This document shows, in pieces, positions 1 to 9,314 of a stretch of 64,000 bases of DNA (positions are counted from its first letter, which is position 1; each line of letters opens with the position of its first letter). The stretch comes from Microcoleus vaginatus HSN003 (GTDB lineage Bacteria; Cyanobacteriota; Cyanobacteriia; Cyanobacteriales; Microcoleaceae). Location of the stretch: NCBI RefSeq assembly GCF_022701255.1, contig NZ_CP031705.1, forward strand, positions 5,766,001 through 5,830,000, written 5' to 3'. Both the position numbers and the translations under genes were made by a program. The notes beneath the pieces were generated by a model that saw nothing but the letters and a program-made list of their open reading frames with translations, was not told the origin of the DNA and ran no database searches.

Positions 1-2493
1 CAAAGATTCCTCCACAGTCATGTTTAAAACATCAGAAATCGACTTGCCTTTGTACTTAACTTGCAGCGTTTCTCGGTTGTAGCGCGCACCTTTGCAAACC
101 TCACACTGCACGTAAACATCGGGCAGAAAATTCATCGAAATCACGTTCACGCCTTGGCCACCACAAGCTTCGCACCTTCCCCCTTTCACGTTAAAAGAAA
201 ACTGCCCCGCTTTGTAACCTCTTGCCTTCGCTTCAATGCTTTCGGCAAACAAATCCCGAATCACGTCAAAGACTCCCGTGTAAGTAGCGGGATTAGAACG
301 CGGAGTGCGGCCGATGGGAGATTGGTCAATTACAATTACCTTATCCACCACATCCTCTAGAGAGCGTTCGCCTTTAGTTTTGAGGGCGTCCATATCGGGT
401 GGTAAAGGCACTTTTTTGGTGATATAGTGTTGCAGCGACGGGTACAGCAATTCATTGATTAAAGTTGATTTTCCAGAACCGGAAACCCCGGTCACGCAGA
501 CGAGTTTTCCGAGGGGAATTTCCACATCGATATTTTTTAAATTGTTGCGCGTCGCATTTATGATTGAGAGAGCTTTGCCGTTGCCTTTTCTTCTTTCATT
601 AGGAGTTTCAATTACTCGCTTTCCCGACAAATAAGCACCAGTCAAAGATTCCTCTGCCTTTAGCAAATTTTCTAAACTTCCTTCCGAGATAATTTTGCCG
701 CCGTGCACGCCAGCACCGGGCCCGATATCGACAATATGGTCTGCCGCTCGCATGGTTTCTTCATCGTGTTCTACGACAATCAAAGTATTGCCTAAATCGC
801 GCAATTTTGTTAAGGTTTGCAGTAGGCGAAAATTGTCTCTTTGGTGCAGTCCGATGCTGGGTTCGTCCAAAACATAGAGCACTCCTGTCAAACCAGAACC
901 AATTTGAGTCGCCAGCCGAATTCGCTGGGCTTCTCCGCCAGAAAGCGTCATTGCTGCGCGGTCTAAAGTTAGGTAATCTAACCCGACATCGAGCAAAAAT
1001 TGCAGCCTTGCTTTGATTTCTCTCAGGGCTAAATCGGATATTTGGAATTGCCGATCGCTCAATCCCAAATTATTTACTCGTTCGCGACATTCGCGAATCG
1101 AAATACTGGTTAAATCTACAATTCCGTACTGTCCCAAGCGCACCGAAAGCGCCTCGGGTTTCAAGCGTTTGCCCTGACAAACCTCGCAAGAGCGATCGAC
1201 CCGATACTGTTCCAACTTCTGCTTGATCAGATCAGAACCAGTATCGTCGTACTGGCGCTGCAACATGGAAATTACGCCATTAAAATCTCTCCTCAAATCA
1301 GTGCTGCCGTCGCGCTTTTTACTTTCTGCGGTGCGCTTTTGCTCATTGCCGTACAAAATCACGCGCTGGTGTTCGGGCTTTAATCGATACCAAGGAGTGT
1401 CGATATCAAACCCACAAGTATCAGCAATACTGCAAAGCAAAGAGAGATAATAGGAATTGTCTTTATCTGACCAAGGCGCGATCGCACAATAAAGAGGCGC
1501 TTTCTCGTCGGGAACTACCAACTCCGGCGCAAAAGTCCGCAAACTCCCCAAACCGTGGCAGTTCTGGCACGCGCCGTAGGGCGAATTAAACGAAAATAAC
1601 CGAGGGGAAAGTTCCTCCATTACCGCGCCGTGTTCGGGACAAGCAAAGTTTTCCGAAAATACGATCGGCCCCTGTGGTTGGGAATTTTCTTCAGTCGGTA
1701 ACTCTTCAATAATCGCAATCCCCTCAGAATGGCGCAAACAAGTTGCCAGAGAATCAACTAAACGTTCTTCTAAACCGGGTTTTTTAATTAACCGATCGAC
1801 AACTATCTCGATATTGTGCGTATGATTTTTATCTAATTCGATATTTTCCGAAAGTTCTAAAATTTCTCCGTTAACTTTGACGCGAATAAATCCTTCCGCA
1901 GCTAAACTCGACAATAATTTGCGGTGAGTGCCTTTTTTTCCGCGCACAACTGGTGCCAGAAGGTGAAAGCGAGTGCCGTCGGGAAGCGCCATGACTCGAT
2001 CGCACATTTCATCAATTGTCTGCGGCGCAATGCAGCGATCGCAAATCGGACAGTGCGGTTCGCCGGCTCTGCCGTAGAGCAATCTGAGATAATCGTAAAT
2101 TTCTGTAACAGTGCCAACCGTCGATCGCGGGTTGTGAGAAGTTGACTTTTGGTCGATCGAAATAGCCGGACTCAAGCCTTCGATCGCGTCCACATCCGGT
2201 TTGTCCAACTGTCCCAAAAACTGGCGCGCGTAAGCGCTGAGAGACTCGACGTAGCGGCGCTGTCCCTCGGCAAAAATTGTATCGAAAGCGAGGGAAGACT
2301 TACCTGAACCGGAGACACCAGTAAAAACGATCAGGCGATCGCGCGGCAGTTCCAGATCGATATTTTTCAGGTTGTGCTGTCTCGCACCGCGAACCCGAAT
2401 CGTATTTTGGTTGTTAGAGTGAGAATTCGTCACATTATGCCCGTTGCGGGATGCACTTGGCTGGCTGTTTGAGGTTTTGGCGCGTTGGGACAT
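1..2493 (-). CDS. uvrA: UvrABC excinuclease subunit A (3'-truncated by window edge)
   Basis: DNA-damage recognition ATPase of nucleotide excision repair; it loads UvrB at lesions. The minus-strand translation from the ATG at 2493 runs open to the window edge (831 codons; the family is about 940-970 residues, so roughly the last 120 are outside). After a 35-residue Asn/Ser-rich leader it reads IRVRGARQHNLKNIDLELPR, then the first Walker A GVSGSGKSS, then SLSAYARQFLGQLDKPDVD and STVGTVTEIYDYLRLLY, all UvrA hallmarks. The second ABC module and its zinc-finger region lie toward the window start. It begins 73 bp after an aspartic protease gene on the same strand and may be cotranscribed with it. 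No SOS box was recognised. The identification is secure. Confidence 0.97.
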   Translation of the reverse strand, partial: MSQRAKTSNSQPSASRNGHNVTNSHSNNQNTIRVRGARQHNLKNIDLELPRDRLIVFTGVSGSGKSSLAFDTIFAEGQRRYVESLSAYARQFLGQLDKPDVDAIEGLSPAISIDQKSTSHNPRSTVGTVTEIYDYLRLLYGRAGEPHCPICDRCIAPQTIDEMCDRVMALPDGTRFHLLAPVVRGKKGTHRKLLSSLAAEGFIRVKVNGEILELSENIELDKNHTHNIEIVVDRLIKKPGLEERLVDSLATCLRHSEGIAIIEELPTEENSQPQGPIVFSENFACPEHGAVMEELSPRLFSFNSPYGACQNCHGLGSLRTFAPELVVPDEKAPLYCAIAPWSDKDNSYYLSLLCSIADTCGFDIDTPWYRLKPEHQRVILYGNEQKRTAESKKRDGSTDLRRDFNGVISMLQRQYDDTGSDLIKQKLEQYRVDRSCEVCQGKRLKPEALSVRLGQYGIVDLTSISIRECRERVNNLGLSDRQFQISDLALREIKARLQFLLDVGLDYLTLDRAAMTLSGGEAQRIRLATQIGSGLTGVLYVLDEPSIGLHQRDNFRLLQTLTKLRDLGNTLIVVEHDEETMRAADHIVDIGPGAGVHGGKIISEGSLENLLKAEESLTGAYLSGKRVIETPNERRKGNGKALSIINATRNNLKNIDVEIPLGKLVCVTGVSGSGKSTLINELLYPSLQHYITKKVPLPPDMDALKTKGERSLEDVVDKVIVIDQSPIGRTPRSNPATYTGVFDVIRDLFAESIEAKARGYKAGQFSFNVKGGRCEACGGQGVNVISMNFLPDVYVQCEVCKGARYNRETLQVKYKGKSISDVLNMTVEESL

Positions 2494-2566
2494 GAGAGTA
2501 GTGCAAAACAGTGCTTAACCATCTTAGCGCTGCCGATCGAGTAGCTGGCATCCAAACTCAAGAATA

Positions 2567-2986
2567 TCAAAGAATTGTCAAATAAGTTTCCGTCGGCCCG
2601 TCGGGCAAAACCTTCAAACTTTGATGCTTCAAATCCACTTCAATTCCCAGCGCTTCCATCGGAATCACGCCTAAAAGTGGCGTTTTCCCCTCAGACAATT
2701 CCCAACCCTCAAAAGTCCCTTCGCGCCCGCACAGAGAAATCGAAGCATCCCGAAAAATCCTCGCCTCACTAATGCCCGTGGCTGTTTCCCCAACCACTTG
2801 CTTGAGGATTTTCAAACCCAGTCTGGCGAGGACATCTTTAGGCGAACACAAAGTAGTCGCGCCCGTATCCACCAAAACATTTTCTAGAGTTACAGATCGG
2901 ACTTCCTCTAGGGGAATTAAACCATCTTCTGCTTTAGCTTCATCGATCCGATTCGTAATTACGACGGTTGTGATCACTTTCCCCAT
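2567..2986 (-). CDS. Retropepsin-like (clan AA) aspartic protease, 139 aa
   Basis: Small single-domain aspartic-protease homologue. The motif LVDTGATTLC holds the DTGA catalytic triad of retropepsins, and a downstream hydrophobic stretch (TPLLGVIPMEALGIEVD) resembles the ILG-type second motif. One DTGA per chain means it would have to dimerise, as retroviral proteases do. The frame is open to 3100, but the start at 2986 (MGKVITTV) is preferred because an extended -10 promoter (3042-3047) lies inside the longer version. It sits between queE and uvrA on the same strand. Stand-alone proteins of this type are common and uncharacterised in cyanobacteria; the substrate is unknown. Confidence 0.8.
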   Translation of the reverse strand: MGKVITTVVITNRIDEAKAEDGLIPLEEVRSVTLENVLVDTGATTLCSPKDVLARLGLKILKQVVGETATGISEARIFRDASISLCGREGTFEGWELSEGKTPLLGVIPMEALGIEVDLKHQSLKVLPDGPTETYLTIL

Positions 2987-3041
2987 TGGGGTTTCCGTAG
3001 TTGTTTCCCTTACTTTCAAATTATCATAAATTGCTGCTTTA

Positions 3042-3047
3042 ATTATA
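3042..3047 (-). promoter_or_regulatory. Extended -10 promoter for the aspartic protease gene
   Basis: On the minus strand the sequence reads TGC-TATAAT, a perfect consensus -10 with a TG extension. It would start transcription near 3035, giving a leader of about 50 nt before the ATG at 2986. The -35 region is weak (CTACAA at 17 bp spacing). Assigned by eye only. Confidence 0.5.
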
Positions 3048-3131
3048 GCACATATTTCCACAAATTGTAGGACGATGCACTCCCCATTCTGCACCGCCAA
3101 CCTGACGAATAGCTCTGGCTAAATCATCAAA

Positions 3132-3758
3132 TTACTGCACGCCAATAAACTTGTGAGTTTGTAAAGACAACCTGTAACTCGGATTCTTTTTTAGCAATTT
3201 CAAAATAATGGGAATAGCTGATTCTTTCGAGTTCCATTCTGGTTGCAAGAAAACCGGAATATTCACATTATTTTCCAAATGCTTGTGATAAAATTCAACT
3301 TCTTCACCAGTGCTAACCACCAACTTAATTTCATTAGCTCTAGTCCAAAAAAGCTCTTGCACCGGATATTTAGGATTGACGTGTTCTTTAGGAGAAAGAG
3401 TAATCCAAGCCAGTGGCGAAACATCCTGCCAGCAAGCGCCCGAAGTTTCAATACTCACCTGCTTGTCAGCTTGTAACAAAGCTTCAACTAACTCAGGCAA
3501 ATCGCGGTGAATGAAAGGTTCGCCACCAGTAATGACAACCCTCGGAGACTGCAATTGAGCGAGCAATTGTGCGATCGACTGCGGTACAGACGGCAAACCT
3601 TTGCCCCCATCGGCATAACCGGTGTCGCACCAAGGACACCGCACAGGGCAACCGGCCAATCTGATAAAATCAACTAAAGTCCCCGTCCAATAACCTTCGC
3701 CTTGAACCGTACACTGAAAAGTTTCATGAATTGGTAATTTTAGTTGTAAATTAGACAC
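3132..3758 (-). CDS. queE: 7-carboxy-7-deazaguanine synthase QueE (radical SAM)
   Basis: Converts 6-carboxytetrahydropterin to 7-carboxy-7-deazaguanine, on the way to preQ0 and the tRNA nucleoside queuosine. The 208-residue protein has the N-terminal substrate motif QGEG (19-22), the radical-SAM cluster C37-x3-C41-x2-C44 (GCPVRCPWCDTGY), and the SAM-binding TGGEP and SIETSG motifs. Length fits the compact QueE class. The start codon ATG at 3758 has no strong Shine-Dalgarno. No other queuosine gene is visible next to it; the same-strand downstream neighbour is the protease, 145 bp away. Confidence 0.93.
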   Translation of the reverse strand: MSNLQLKLPIHETFQCTVQGEGYWTGTLVDFIRLAGCPVRCPWCDTGYADGGKGLPSVPQSIAQLLAQLQSPRVVITGGEPFIHRDLPELVEALLQADKQVSIETSGACWQDVSPLAWITLSPKEHVNPKYPVQELFWTRANEIKLVVSTGEEVEFYHKHLENNVNIPVFLQPEWNSKESAIPIILKLLKKNPSYRLSLQTHKFIGVQ

Positions 3759-3978
3759 CCGAAGTTACGCCTCAAATCAATTAATTACGTTATTTAGATA
3801 GAATATTCTTAAAGTGTTATTTCTTCGCGGTTTGCAGCAATTAAAAACAGTCCGGGACGCATAAACGGGGTTTATGAAAAAAAATCCGTTTTATCCCAGA
3901 AGCTTGACTCAGAAATCCGGTTTCTTCATAGCTTTTCTATAAGTCCTTAGAAATCCACCACAAACCGCAAATAACTCT

Positions 3979-4677
3979 TTAATTATCTTGTTCAGGTTCC
4001 ATCATAGTAGCCCAGCGGCGTTTCAATGCCAAAGTCAGCCCGTCAGCAATGGGGACAACACTGAGAGTAACTCTGGGATCGTTACGCAATTTGTCGTTGA
4101 AACTACGAATGGCGAGGGTGCTTTCGTCTTGTACTTGAGGATCAGCAACTCGTCCTGACCACAGAACATTGTCAATTACAATTAAACCGCCATTGCGTAC
4201 AAGTTGCAGCGATCGCTCAAAATAAGCCTCATAATTTTCTTTATCGGCGTCGATGAAGGCAAAATCAAAGGTTCCAGCTTGTCCCTCGGCTATTAGTTTG
4301 TCCAGAGTATTTATTGCTGGGCCCAACTGCAAAGAAATCTTATTAGCAACGCCTGCAGCTTCCCAATAGCGTCGTGCGATCGCAGTATATTCCTCGCTGA
4401 CATCGCAAGCAATAATCTGACCGTTAGGAGGCAGCGCTAAAGCTACGCACAGCGAGCTATAACCAGTAAAAACGCCAATTTCTAAGGTTTTGGTCGCTCC
4501 CATAAGCTGCACCATGAGCTCCATAAACTGACCTTGTTCGGGAGCAATCTGCATCATCCCCATAGGATGTTTAGCAGTTTCTTCGCGTAGTGAAGCGAGA
4601 ATATCGGGCTCCCGCAGAGAAATAGATAACAGATAATCGTAAAGTTGATGTTCTAGGCCAAGAGTTGAGTTCGCCAT
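3979..4677 (-). CDS. SAM-dependent O-methyltransferase (family 3, caffeoyl-CoA OMT-like)
   Basis: Class I Rossmann methyltransferase, 232 residues. Motif I is KTLEIGVFTGYSSL, followed by IIACDVSEEY and the metal-binding segment FDFAFIDADKENYEAYFE with VIDNVLW, typical of divalent-cation-dependent catechol-type O-methyltransferases. The frame extends to a GTG at 4698, but the ATG at 4677 is preferred because AAGGA sits 7 nt upstream of it. The acceptor substrate is not predictable; cyanobacterial homologues are usually annotated only as O-methyltransferase. It is apparently monocistronic, with about 220 bp of non-coding DNA before queE. Confidence 0.9.
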   Translation of the reverse strand: MANSTLGLEHQLYDYLLSISLREPDILASLREETAKHPMGMMQIAPEQGQFMELMVQLMGATKTLEIGVFTGYSSLCVALALPPNGQIIACDVSEEYTAIARRYWEAAGVANKISLQLGPAINTLDKLIAEGQAGTFDFAFIDADKENYEAYFERSLQLVRNGGLIVIDNVLWSGRVADPQVQDESTLAIRSFNDKLRNDPRVTLSVVPIADGLTLALKRRWATMMEPEQDN

Positions 4678-4875
4678 CGGTTTGTCCTTGCTGCTCACTT
4701 TTGATTTTAGATTGTAGACGCGCTGTTAAGGGAAATCGGAGACTGTAGAGTTAAATTTGGCACCTATTTTGCTGTGGCTGATGACAGGTTGCAGTAGCAG
4801 TGTCTCGGTTACACAGAGGCAACTTGCAAAACGCGCGATCTACTTCCAAATCAGTTTATCTCAGCCACAGGTGAT

Positions 4876-5115
4876 TTAGCACCTCTGGAAAATAAAAATG
4901 GATAGAGGGGAGCGTTTTGAGATTGCTGCGTTGCTAGCAGCGTGTAACGCCGTTAGTGATAGCAGTTCAAAAAATGAATGCAACTCTACACAAGCTGCAA
5001 AGTCATACATAATAAGCTCTTGCCCATCCCAAATTTCAAATAAATCTCTAATGGTAGGAGTTGGGGAAAAAGTGAGTTCATCCTGATCACTAAGTAGATG
5101 AACTGCGAAAAACAT
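4876..5115 (-). CDS. Possible small hypothetical protein or gene remnant
   Basis: An open frame of 79 codons from an ATG at 5115, with a protein-like composition (TIRDLFEIWDGQELIMYDF). No Shine-Dalgarno is visible, no family is recognised, and it lies in an otherwise non-coding stretch. It may be a decayed gene fragment or a chance frame. Confidence 0.25.
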   Translation of the reverse strand: MFFAVHLLSDQDELTFSPTPTIRDLFEIWDGQELIMYDFAACVELHSFFELLSLTALHAASNAAISKRSPLSIFIFQRC

Positions 5116-5313
5116 AAGTATGTCATTGCCAGTGGAATGAAGCAATCGCAGAGGTTGTGAGTCGTTTACATTTTGTTACATAGTCAAGTTTTTTTGGGTT
5201 GCTCTACTTAATCGCCAATGAGTAATTATTGAGGACTTACGCACTCCCAAACCAGCAAACCGTTTCATTTAATTAACTCTTATGGATGGGCTCAAGCCCG
5301 TGTACGTTCCTGG

Positions 5314-5625
5314 AACAAACCAGGCGTCTGGAAACCCTTGTCTCCCGGAGTATTACTAATCACTAATAAACTGGGTTCAATAGGACGATTTCTTAACTGT
5401 CACACCTTATGAATCCATACCTAAACAACCTACCCCAAATCTCAACTACCTTCCACGATTGAGGTAGAGCAAGTATTTGTGGGAAAAAACAGGTTGATGG
5501 CAACCCTTGGTCTGCACTTTTACTCATAACTAATGAACCGGGATTAATAGGACGCTCACTTAACTGTCACAGTTTATTACTCCAGACCTAAAACACCTAC
5601 CCACAATCAAAACAACATTCCACCA
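5314..5625. repeat. Imperfect tandem duplication upstream of 5636 gene
   Basis: Segment A (about 5314-5450) and segment B (about 5484-5625) keep the same order of blocks: an AACAGG/ACCAGG start, AACCCTTG, a CTAATGAAC/CTAATAAAC block, AATAGGACG, CTTAACTGTCACA, then CCTA-rich ends. Identity is moderate, so the duplication is old. B ends about 10 bp before the ATG at 5636. Confidence 0.6.
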
Positions 5626-5635
5626 AGGCATCGCT

Positions 5636-6406
5636 ATGTATTACACTTTCGCAGGTTTTGGTGCCGTCACAGGCATATTTTTGCTGCTAGTTTTTGCCAT
5701 TCTGCAATGGCTGCACGTCTCCGCCGGCAGTTTTATTGATTGGGTAATTGCCATTGCTATTTTTGAATGGCTGTTGTTGATAGTTACAGTTCCCTGGAAT
5801 ATCCACTTTGAAGCTAAAGAAGTTTTAGCGCAAGCCGCAGAATCGACTAAGAAAAACATTGCTGTCGATCAGGAACAAGTCAAATACGTTACTGTATTAG
5901 TTAGCCGATCGCTCTTTGCGGCGATCGCACTTCACTTGTTTAGCGCGATCGCACTTTACGCCCTAGCCGCCACCGGAATTAGTGCTGTTGGCTATCTCAG
6001 TTCCGGTGCTGCACTGCTGTTAACTGTACTGCGTCCAGCTATCCGAGGTTATCAGTATTTAGCCCAGCGGCTGACAAGTATCCGCCGCCAATTTTTGCAC
6101 CCCCGCGAAGATATTGTCGAACTCCGCAGCCGCTTTGCAGAATTAGAATCTACAGTTAGAGATTTGACCAATCAATTAAGTTCAGACAATCCGAATTCGT
6201 GGGTGGCTGTCCAAAATCGGGAACGGCAAGTTATCAGAAGAGAATTAACTACGGTATCCGCATCTCTACAATCTTTGCAAGCGACAAATGAGGCAGAACA
6301 CACTAAACTCAGAAGAGATGCAGAAAGTGCGATCGCCCAACTCACCGATGACGGACAATTTCTCAACCACGTCCGCGAAATCATCCGTTTCTTTAAAGAA
6401 TCGTAA
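5636..6406 (+). CDS. Membrane protein with C-terminal coiled coil, unknown function
   Basis: 256 residues. Two hydrophobic helices near the N-terminus (about 5-27 and 35-53) and a second pair (about 88-112 and 116-132) suggest four membrane spans. Residues 150-256 are charged and helical, with heptad-like runs (ELRSRFAELESTVRDL), so a cytoplasmic coiled coil is likely. No enzymatic motif is seen and the family is not recognised. It follows the duplicated segment at 5314-5625, which could hold its promoter. Confidence 0.75.
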   Translation: MYYTFAGFGAVTGIFLLLVFAILQWLHVSAGSFIDWVIAIAIFEWLLLIVTVPWNIHFEAKEVLAQAAESTKKNIAVDQEQVKYVTVLVSRSLFAAIALHLFSAIALYALAATGISAVGYLSSGAALLLTVLRPAIRGYQYLAQRLTSIRRQFLHPREDIVELRSRFAELESTVRDLTNQLSSDNPNSWVAVQNRERQVIRRELTTVSASLQSLQATNEAEHTKLRRDAESAIAQLTDDGQFLNHVREIIRFFKES

Positions 6407-6772
6407 ACGCAGACGATTTTAGATTAAAGAATTGAATAATTGGGAATGACTGATGACTATCTGGCTTAAGAGCTGGCCTACCGTAAAATTCTGGTTCTAA
6501 ACTGGTATCATTAGTCATTAGTCCAATTCCCAATCCTCAAACTCCAATTGCCAATTCCCTATCTTTAGATAGATGCGAAATAGTCGCAGATAGTCACAGT
6601 TTTAATAAAAACAGAATTTTATCAGTCTTCAGGAAGACTCAATCAAGGTATTTTCCCTAACAGCAATTTTTAGCCAACTATAACCAAAGATAGTTTGTGA
6701 ATGAGTTAGCTTGGGCCTAATATTTAAATATAACGCAAAGACCTTTTTGAAAAAACAACCCAGGAATAAATC
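6407..6772. other. Intergenic region, no gene seen
   Basis: AT-rich spacer with short CCAATTCCC-type repeats common between genes here. The last 50 bp lead into a good ribosome-binding site (AGGA) for the gene at 6773. Confidence 0.5.
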
Positions 6773-7219
6773 ATGACTAATCGCCAACCAATACCCCCCA
6801 AAGAAGAAGTTAGCAAATCAACACCGGCCGACGAACAAATCGAAGCCAATATGGAAGCCCCCCACTACGACCGGGGCATTACTCCTGCTGAGACAGCAGC
6901 GCGGCAAGACCGGGAAGGCGCTAATTTCATGCACACAACCACCGAAGGGAAGCAGAAAAGTGCAAAAACTGATGACCAAACCGATGACGAAAGCATTCAC
7001 ACTACAGATGGTTATACAGTAGACCAAGAAGGTCTGGTTAACAATTACGCGATCGAACCGGAAATGTACATCAACGAACCGGGCGATTTGAGAGCAAAAG
7101 AAGAAGCAGAAGCCGCAGAACGCGCTCAAATTCTTGCAGAAATCAAAGATAAAAAAGGCGAGGAAGGAAAACTGACAATGGATGCAGACACCCGCGGCAA
7201 AGGGCCGGGAATTATCTAG
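6773..7219 (+). CDS. Acidic, disordered cyanobacterial hypothetical protein
   Basis: 148 residues, almost entirely charged and polar, with no predicted membrane span, so probably intrinsically disordered. The central segment YTVDQEGLVNNYAIEPEMYI is the most ordered-looking and resembles a conserved core I associate with short cyanobacterial hypotheticals. The C-terminal half is Glu/Lys/Ala rich and helical (RAKEEAEAAERAQILAEIKD). AGGA lies 7 nt before the ATG. Function unknown. Confidence 0.8.
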   Translation: MTNRQPIPPKEEVSKSTPADEQIEANMEAPHYDRGITPAETAARQDREGANFMHTTTEGKQKSAKTDDQTDDESIHTTDGYTVDQEGLVNNYAIEPEMYINEPGDLRAKEEAEAAERAQILAEIKDKKGEEGKLTMDADTRGKGPGII

Positions 7220-7444
7220 ATTGTGTGGTTGGTAGTTGCGTTTCAGCGCGCGAAATTGCAACTGCGAAGCAAAGGGGCGGGTTTTTATAGTTCCGGCAGT
7301 TATCGATCGATATTTCCGGTAAAACTCGCCTCTATTTTGTTTTGCACATCTGTTTGGTGAGTTGAGAGGTTACATCATACATCTCTCAATTACCGTATCA
7401 ATCGGCAAGTTTTCACACCCAGCTCAAAAAAGCCTTAAAATTCC

Positions 7445-7999
7445 TCAAGCTTTAACATTTTCCTTCAGCCAATTAAACTTAGCCTCAGCTAGTGCCAAAT
7501 TTTCCAGGACGTTAGGATTGATATCCTCTCGTTCAAATTCTGGTTGATCTAATTCTATATTGCGACCGTATTCTATATGTCTGATCGTACCGCGCATCCT
7601 ATCGGCCAGACACAGTGAAATTCCATAATAAAACCGCGAAGCAAAGCCCATATCTTGTTGAAGTTTGATTACTAACTGCCGCCTCGGAATTGCTAGCAAG
7701 TGAGTTTCTTCCATCGCCTTCACAGTTGCCAAAGGAGGACGAGCGTCAATGAAAGAGACTTCTCCCACCAATTCTCCCGTGGCTATTTTAGCGAGTTCTC
7801 TAGTCTGCTCAGCCTCGATCAAAACGCTCAAACTTCCATCTAAAACAATGTATAGCGCATCGATCTGTCTCCCTTCATGGATCAAAATCCCGCCCGGATC
7901 TAGAACTTCCTTTTTGCCTTTTTGGACGATCCAGTTGATATCGTCATTATTTAACTGGCTCAAAATAAAAAGTGCTTTTTTTCTGCTGCTGTCGGCCAT
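7445..7999 (-). CDS. Cyclic-nucleotide-binding domain protein without DNA-binding domain
   Basis: 184 residues with a Crp/Fnr-type cNMP-binding fold. The phosphate-binding cassette is recognisable in GELVGEVSFIDARPPLATV, where the Glu is present but the Arg-x-Ala/Ser of true cAMP receptors reads PPLAT, so ligand binding is uncertain. The C-terminus (about 125-184) is helical and too short, without a helix-turn-helix, so it is probably a soluble sensor or adaptor rather than a transcription factor. It stands alone and the partner is unknown. Confidence 0.85.
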   Translation of the reverse strand: MADSSRKKALFILSQLNNDDINWIVQKGKKEVLDPGGILIHEGRQIDALYIVLDGSLSVLIEAEQTRELAKIATGELVGEVSFIDARPPLATVKAMEETHLLAIPRRQLVIKLQQDMGFASRFYYGISLCLADRMRGTIRHIEYGRNIELDQPEFEREDINPNVLENLALAEAKFNWLKENVKA

Positions 8000-8330
8000 A
8001 AGTTTTAGCTCTTGATCGCTTCTTTTTTATATAAAATTCAGAGGGCGCGCGATCGCAACTTCTTCCGAAGCAGTCCTCGCTCAATACAGTTTTTTTTATC
8101 TTGCCTAACTTCTTGGCCAAACCCCTATTGGGCAGGCTTTGCCAATAGCAGATGAATCACGCTGAATCATAATCTCTCAATACTAGCATTTGTTAAACAA
8201 TCTTCTTTAACTCGATCGACCTTCCTAACATCCCGCGAAATGCCCGTCTCAAAAGCAATCGGGTTCGTCCACACAGCTTGTGAGACGGGATCGGGCGCGG
8301 GAAACCATGCTCCGCGCCCAGTCTTGCTCA
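8000..8330. other. Intergenic region between two minus-strand genes
   Basis: No open frame with coding character. It holds HIP1 palindromes and a small imperfect hairpin around 8118-8150 (CCCTATTGGGCAGGC...). No defined promoter was recognised. Confidence 0.4.
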
Positions 8331-9314
8331 CTAAATCGATCGCAAATCAGGATAGCCCGCCAACATATCGTCAGCAGTCAGAGTGTCCCCGTTCGCTTGA
8401 GGAGTCCACAGCACCTCAACCGCCAGCAACTGCTCGCTCGATACTCCCCCAATCTGACGCAAAGCTTGGCGCAAATCTTCAGAGTTTTTCACTGCTGGCA
8501 ATTGCAACTTACCTTGAGTACCGACAATCACCGTCACAACAATAAATTCCCCGGGATCTGAATTCAAATCAGAAGCAACCAGCGCACCATCTTGCTGCAT
8601 ACCTGGCAGGATATTGCTGCTCCCTGCTTGCCGGAGCTGATTGTTATAATTCGAGAGCGTTTCCTCAGTAAATTTACTGCGTTCTGCCAAAGACAATTGA
8701 TTAAACTTAGCTTCGGCTGCTTCCAAGCGAGTTTGCACAGATTCAGCGCCCGCGTAAACCCAGTATTCAGGATGCCGCAGCAGCGCCAGAGTAGATTCTT
8801 GCACCACTTGAGCGCGACCGGCCGCTGTATCGGTATCCGCTTTGCGCGCTAGAGTGTCGAGTTCGGCTTGCAAACCGCGGGCCTCTGCTAGCAAACCAAC
8901 TTGCAAGCGGGCGACAGATACGGTGGTAGTGGGGGCGCTGTTGCCGAGTTCGTCAGTTGATCCCCCGGCGCGGCGGAAGCTTTGGACAAGGAAATTAGCG
9001 ATCGAAATAAAAATCAAAATCGAGAACAGGCCGCCAAACCCGCCCCCAAAGCCAAAAAACGGCAGCAAGAACGGGAAACCGAAGCCGCCGCCAAAGCCAC
9101 GGCCTGGGTAGTAGCCCCCTCCCGACGGCGCGTAAGTGCGACTAGGAGACGAGTAACTGCGCGCCGGAGCTCTAAAAGATCCGCCGCCGATGCGTCCTCC
9201 GCTGCGGGCTGCCAAAGCTCCGTCAGCGTTACCGAGGGCTAGCGTCAGTACCAGACCGATCGCAAATAGTGATTTCAAAAGCGGTTTGATCTTGGAAATT
9301 AGTTGCTTGTACAT
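8331..9314 (-). CDS. DUF1517 family membrane protein
   Basis: 327 residues. An N-terminal signal peptide or anchor (hydrophobic 14-30, ALALGNADGALA before ARSGG) is followed by a Ser/Gly/Tyr-rich linker (about 36-75), then an extreme Gly/Phe stretch with a membrane span (about 76-112, GGLFSILIFISIANFLVQSF). The globular DUF1517 domain fills 125-327 (TVSVARLQVGLLAEAR; ATPEVLWTP-like end). The domain is conserved in cyanobacteria and plastids, with no defined biochemical role known to me. It is monocistronic and divergent from hemB. Confidence 0.85.
   Translation of the reverse strand: MYKQLISKIKPLLKSLFAIGLVLTLALGNADGALAARSGGRIGGGSFRAPARSYSSPSRTYAPSGGGYYPGRGFGGGFGFPFLLPFFGFGGGFGGLFSILIFISIANFLVQSFRRAGGSTDELGNSAPTTTVSVARLQVGLLAEARGLQAELDTLARKADTDTAAGRAQVVQESTLALLRHPEYWVYAGAESVQTRLEAAEAKFNQLSLAERSKFTEETLSNYNNQLRQAGSSNILPGMQQDGALVASDLNSDPGEFIVVTVIVGTQGKLQLPAVKNSEDLRQALRQIGGVSSEQLLAVEVLWTPQANGDTLTADDMLAGYPDLRSI

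Larger units (their letters stand above)
4699..5635. other. Long intergenic region with an imperfect direct duplication
   Basis: Apart from the doubtful small frame at 4876-5115, no gene is visible. Its right half carries two diverged copies of a segment of about 135 bp (listed separately) just before the membrane-protein gene at 5636. Confidence 0.6.

Noticed and set aside
2987..3100. N-terminal extension of the aspartic protease
   Set aside because: It would include the extended -10 promoter and has no Shine-Dalgarno.
6818..7261. 147-codon minus-strand frame
   Set aside because: Shadow of the acidic plus-strand protein; Cys/Phe-rich composition is typical of antisense reading.
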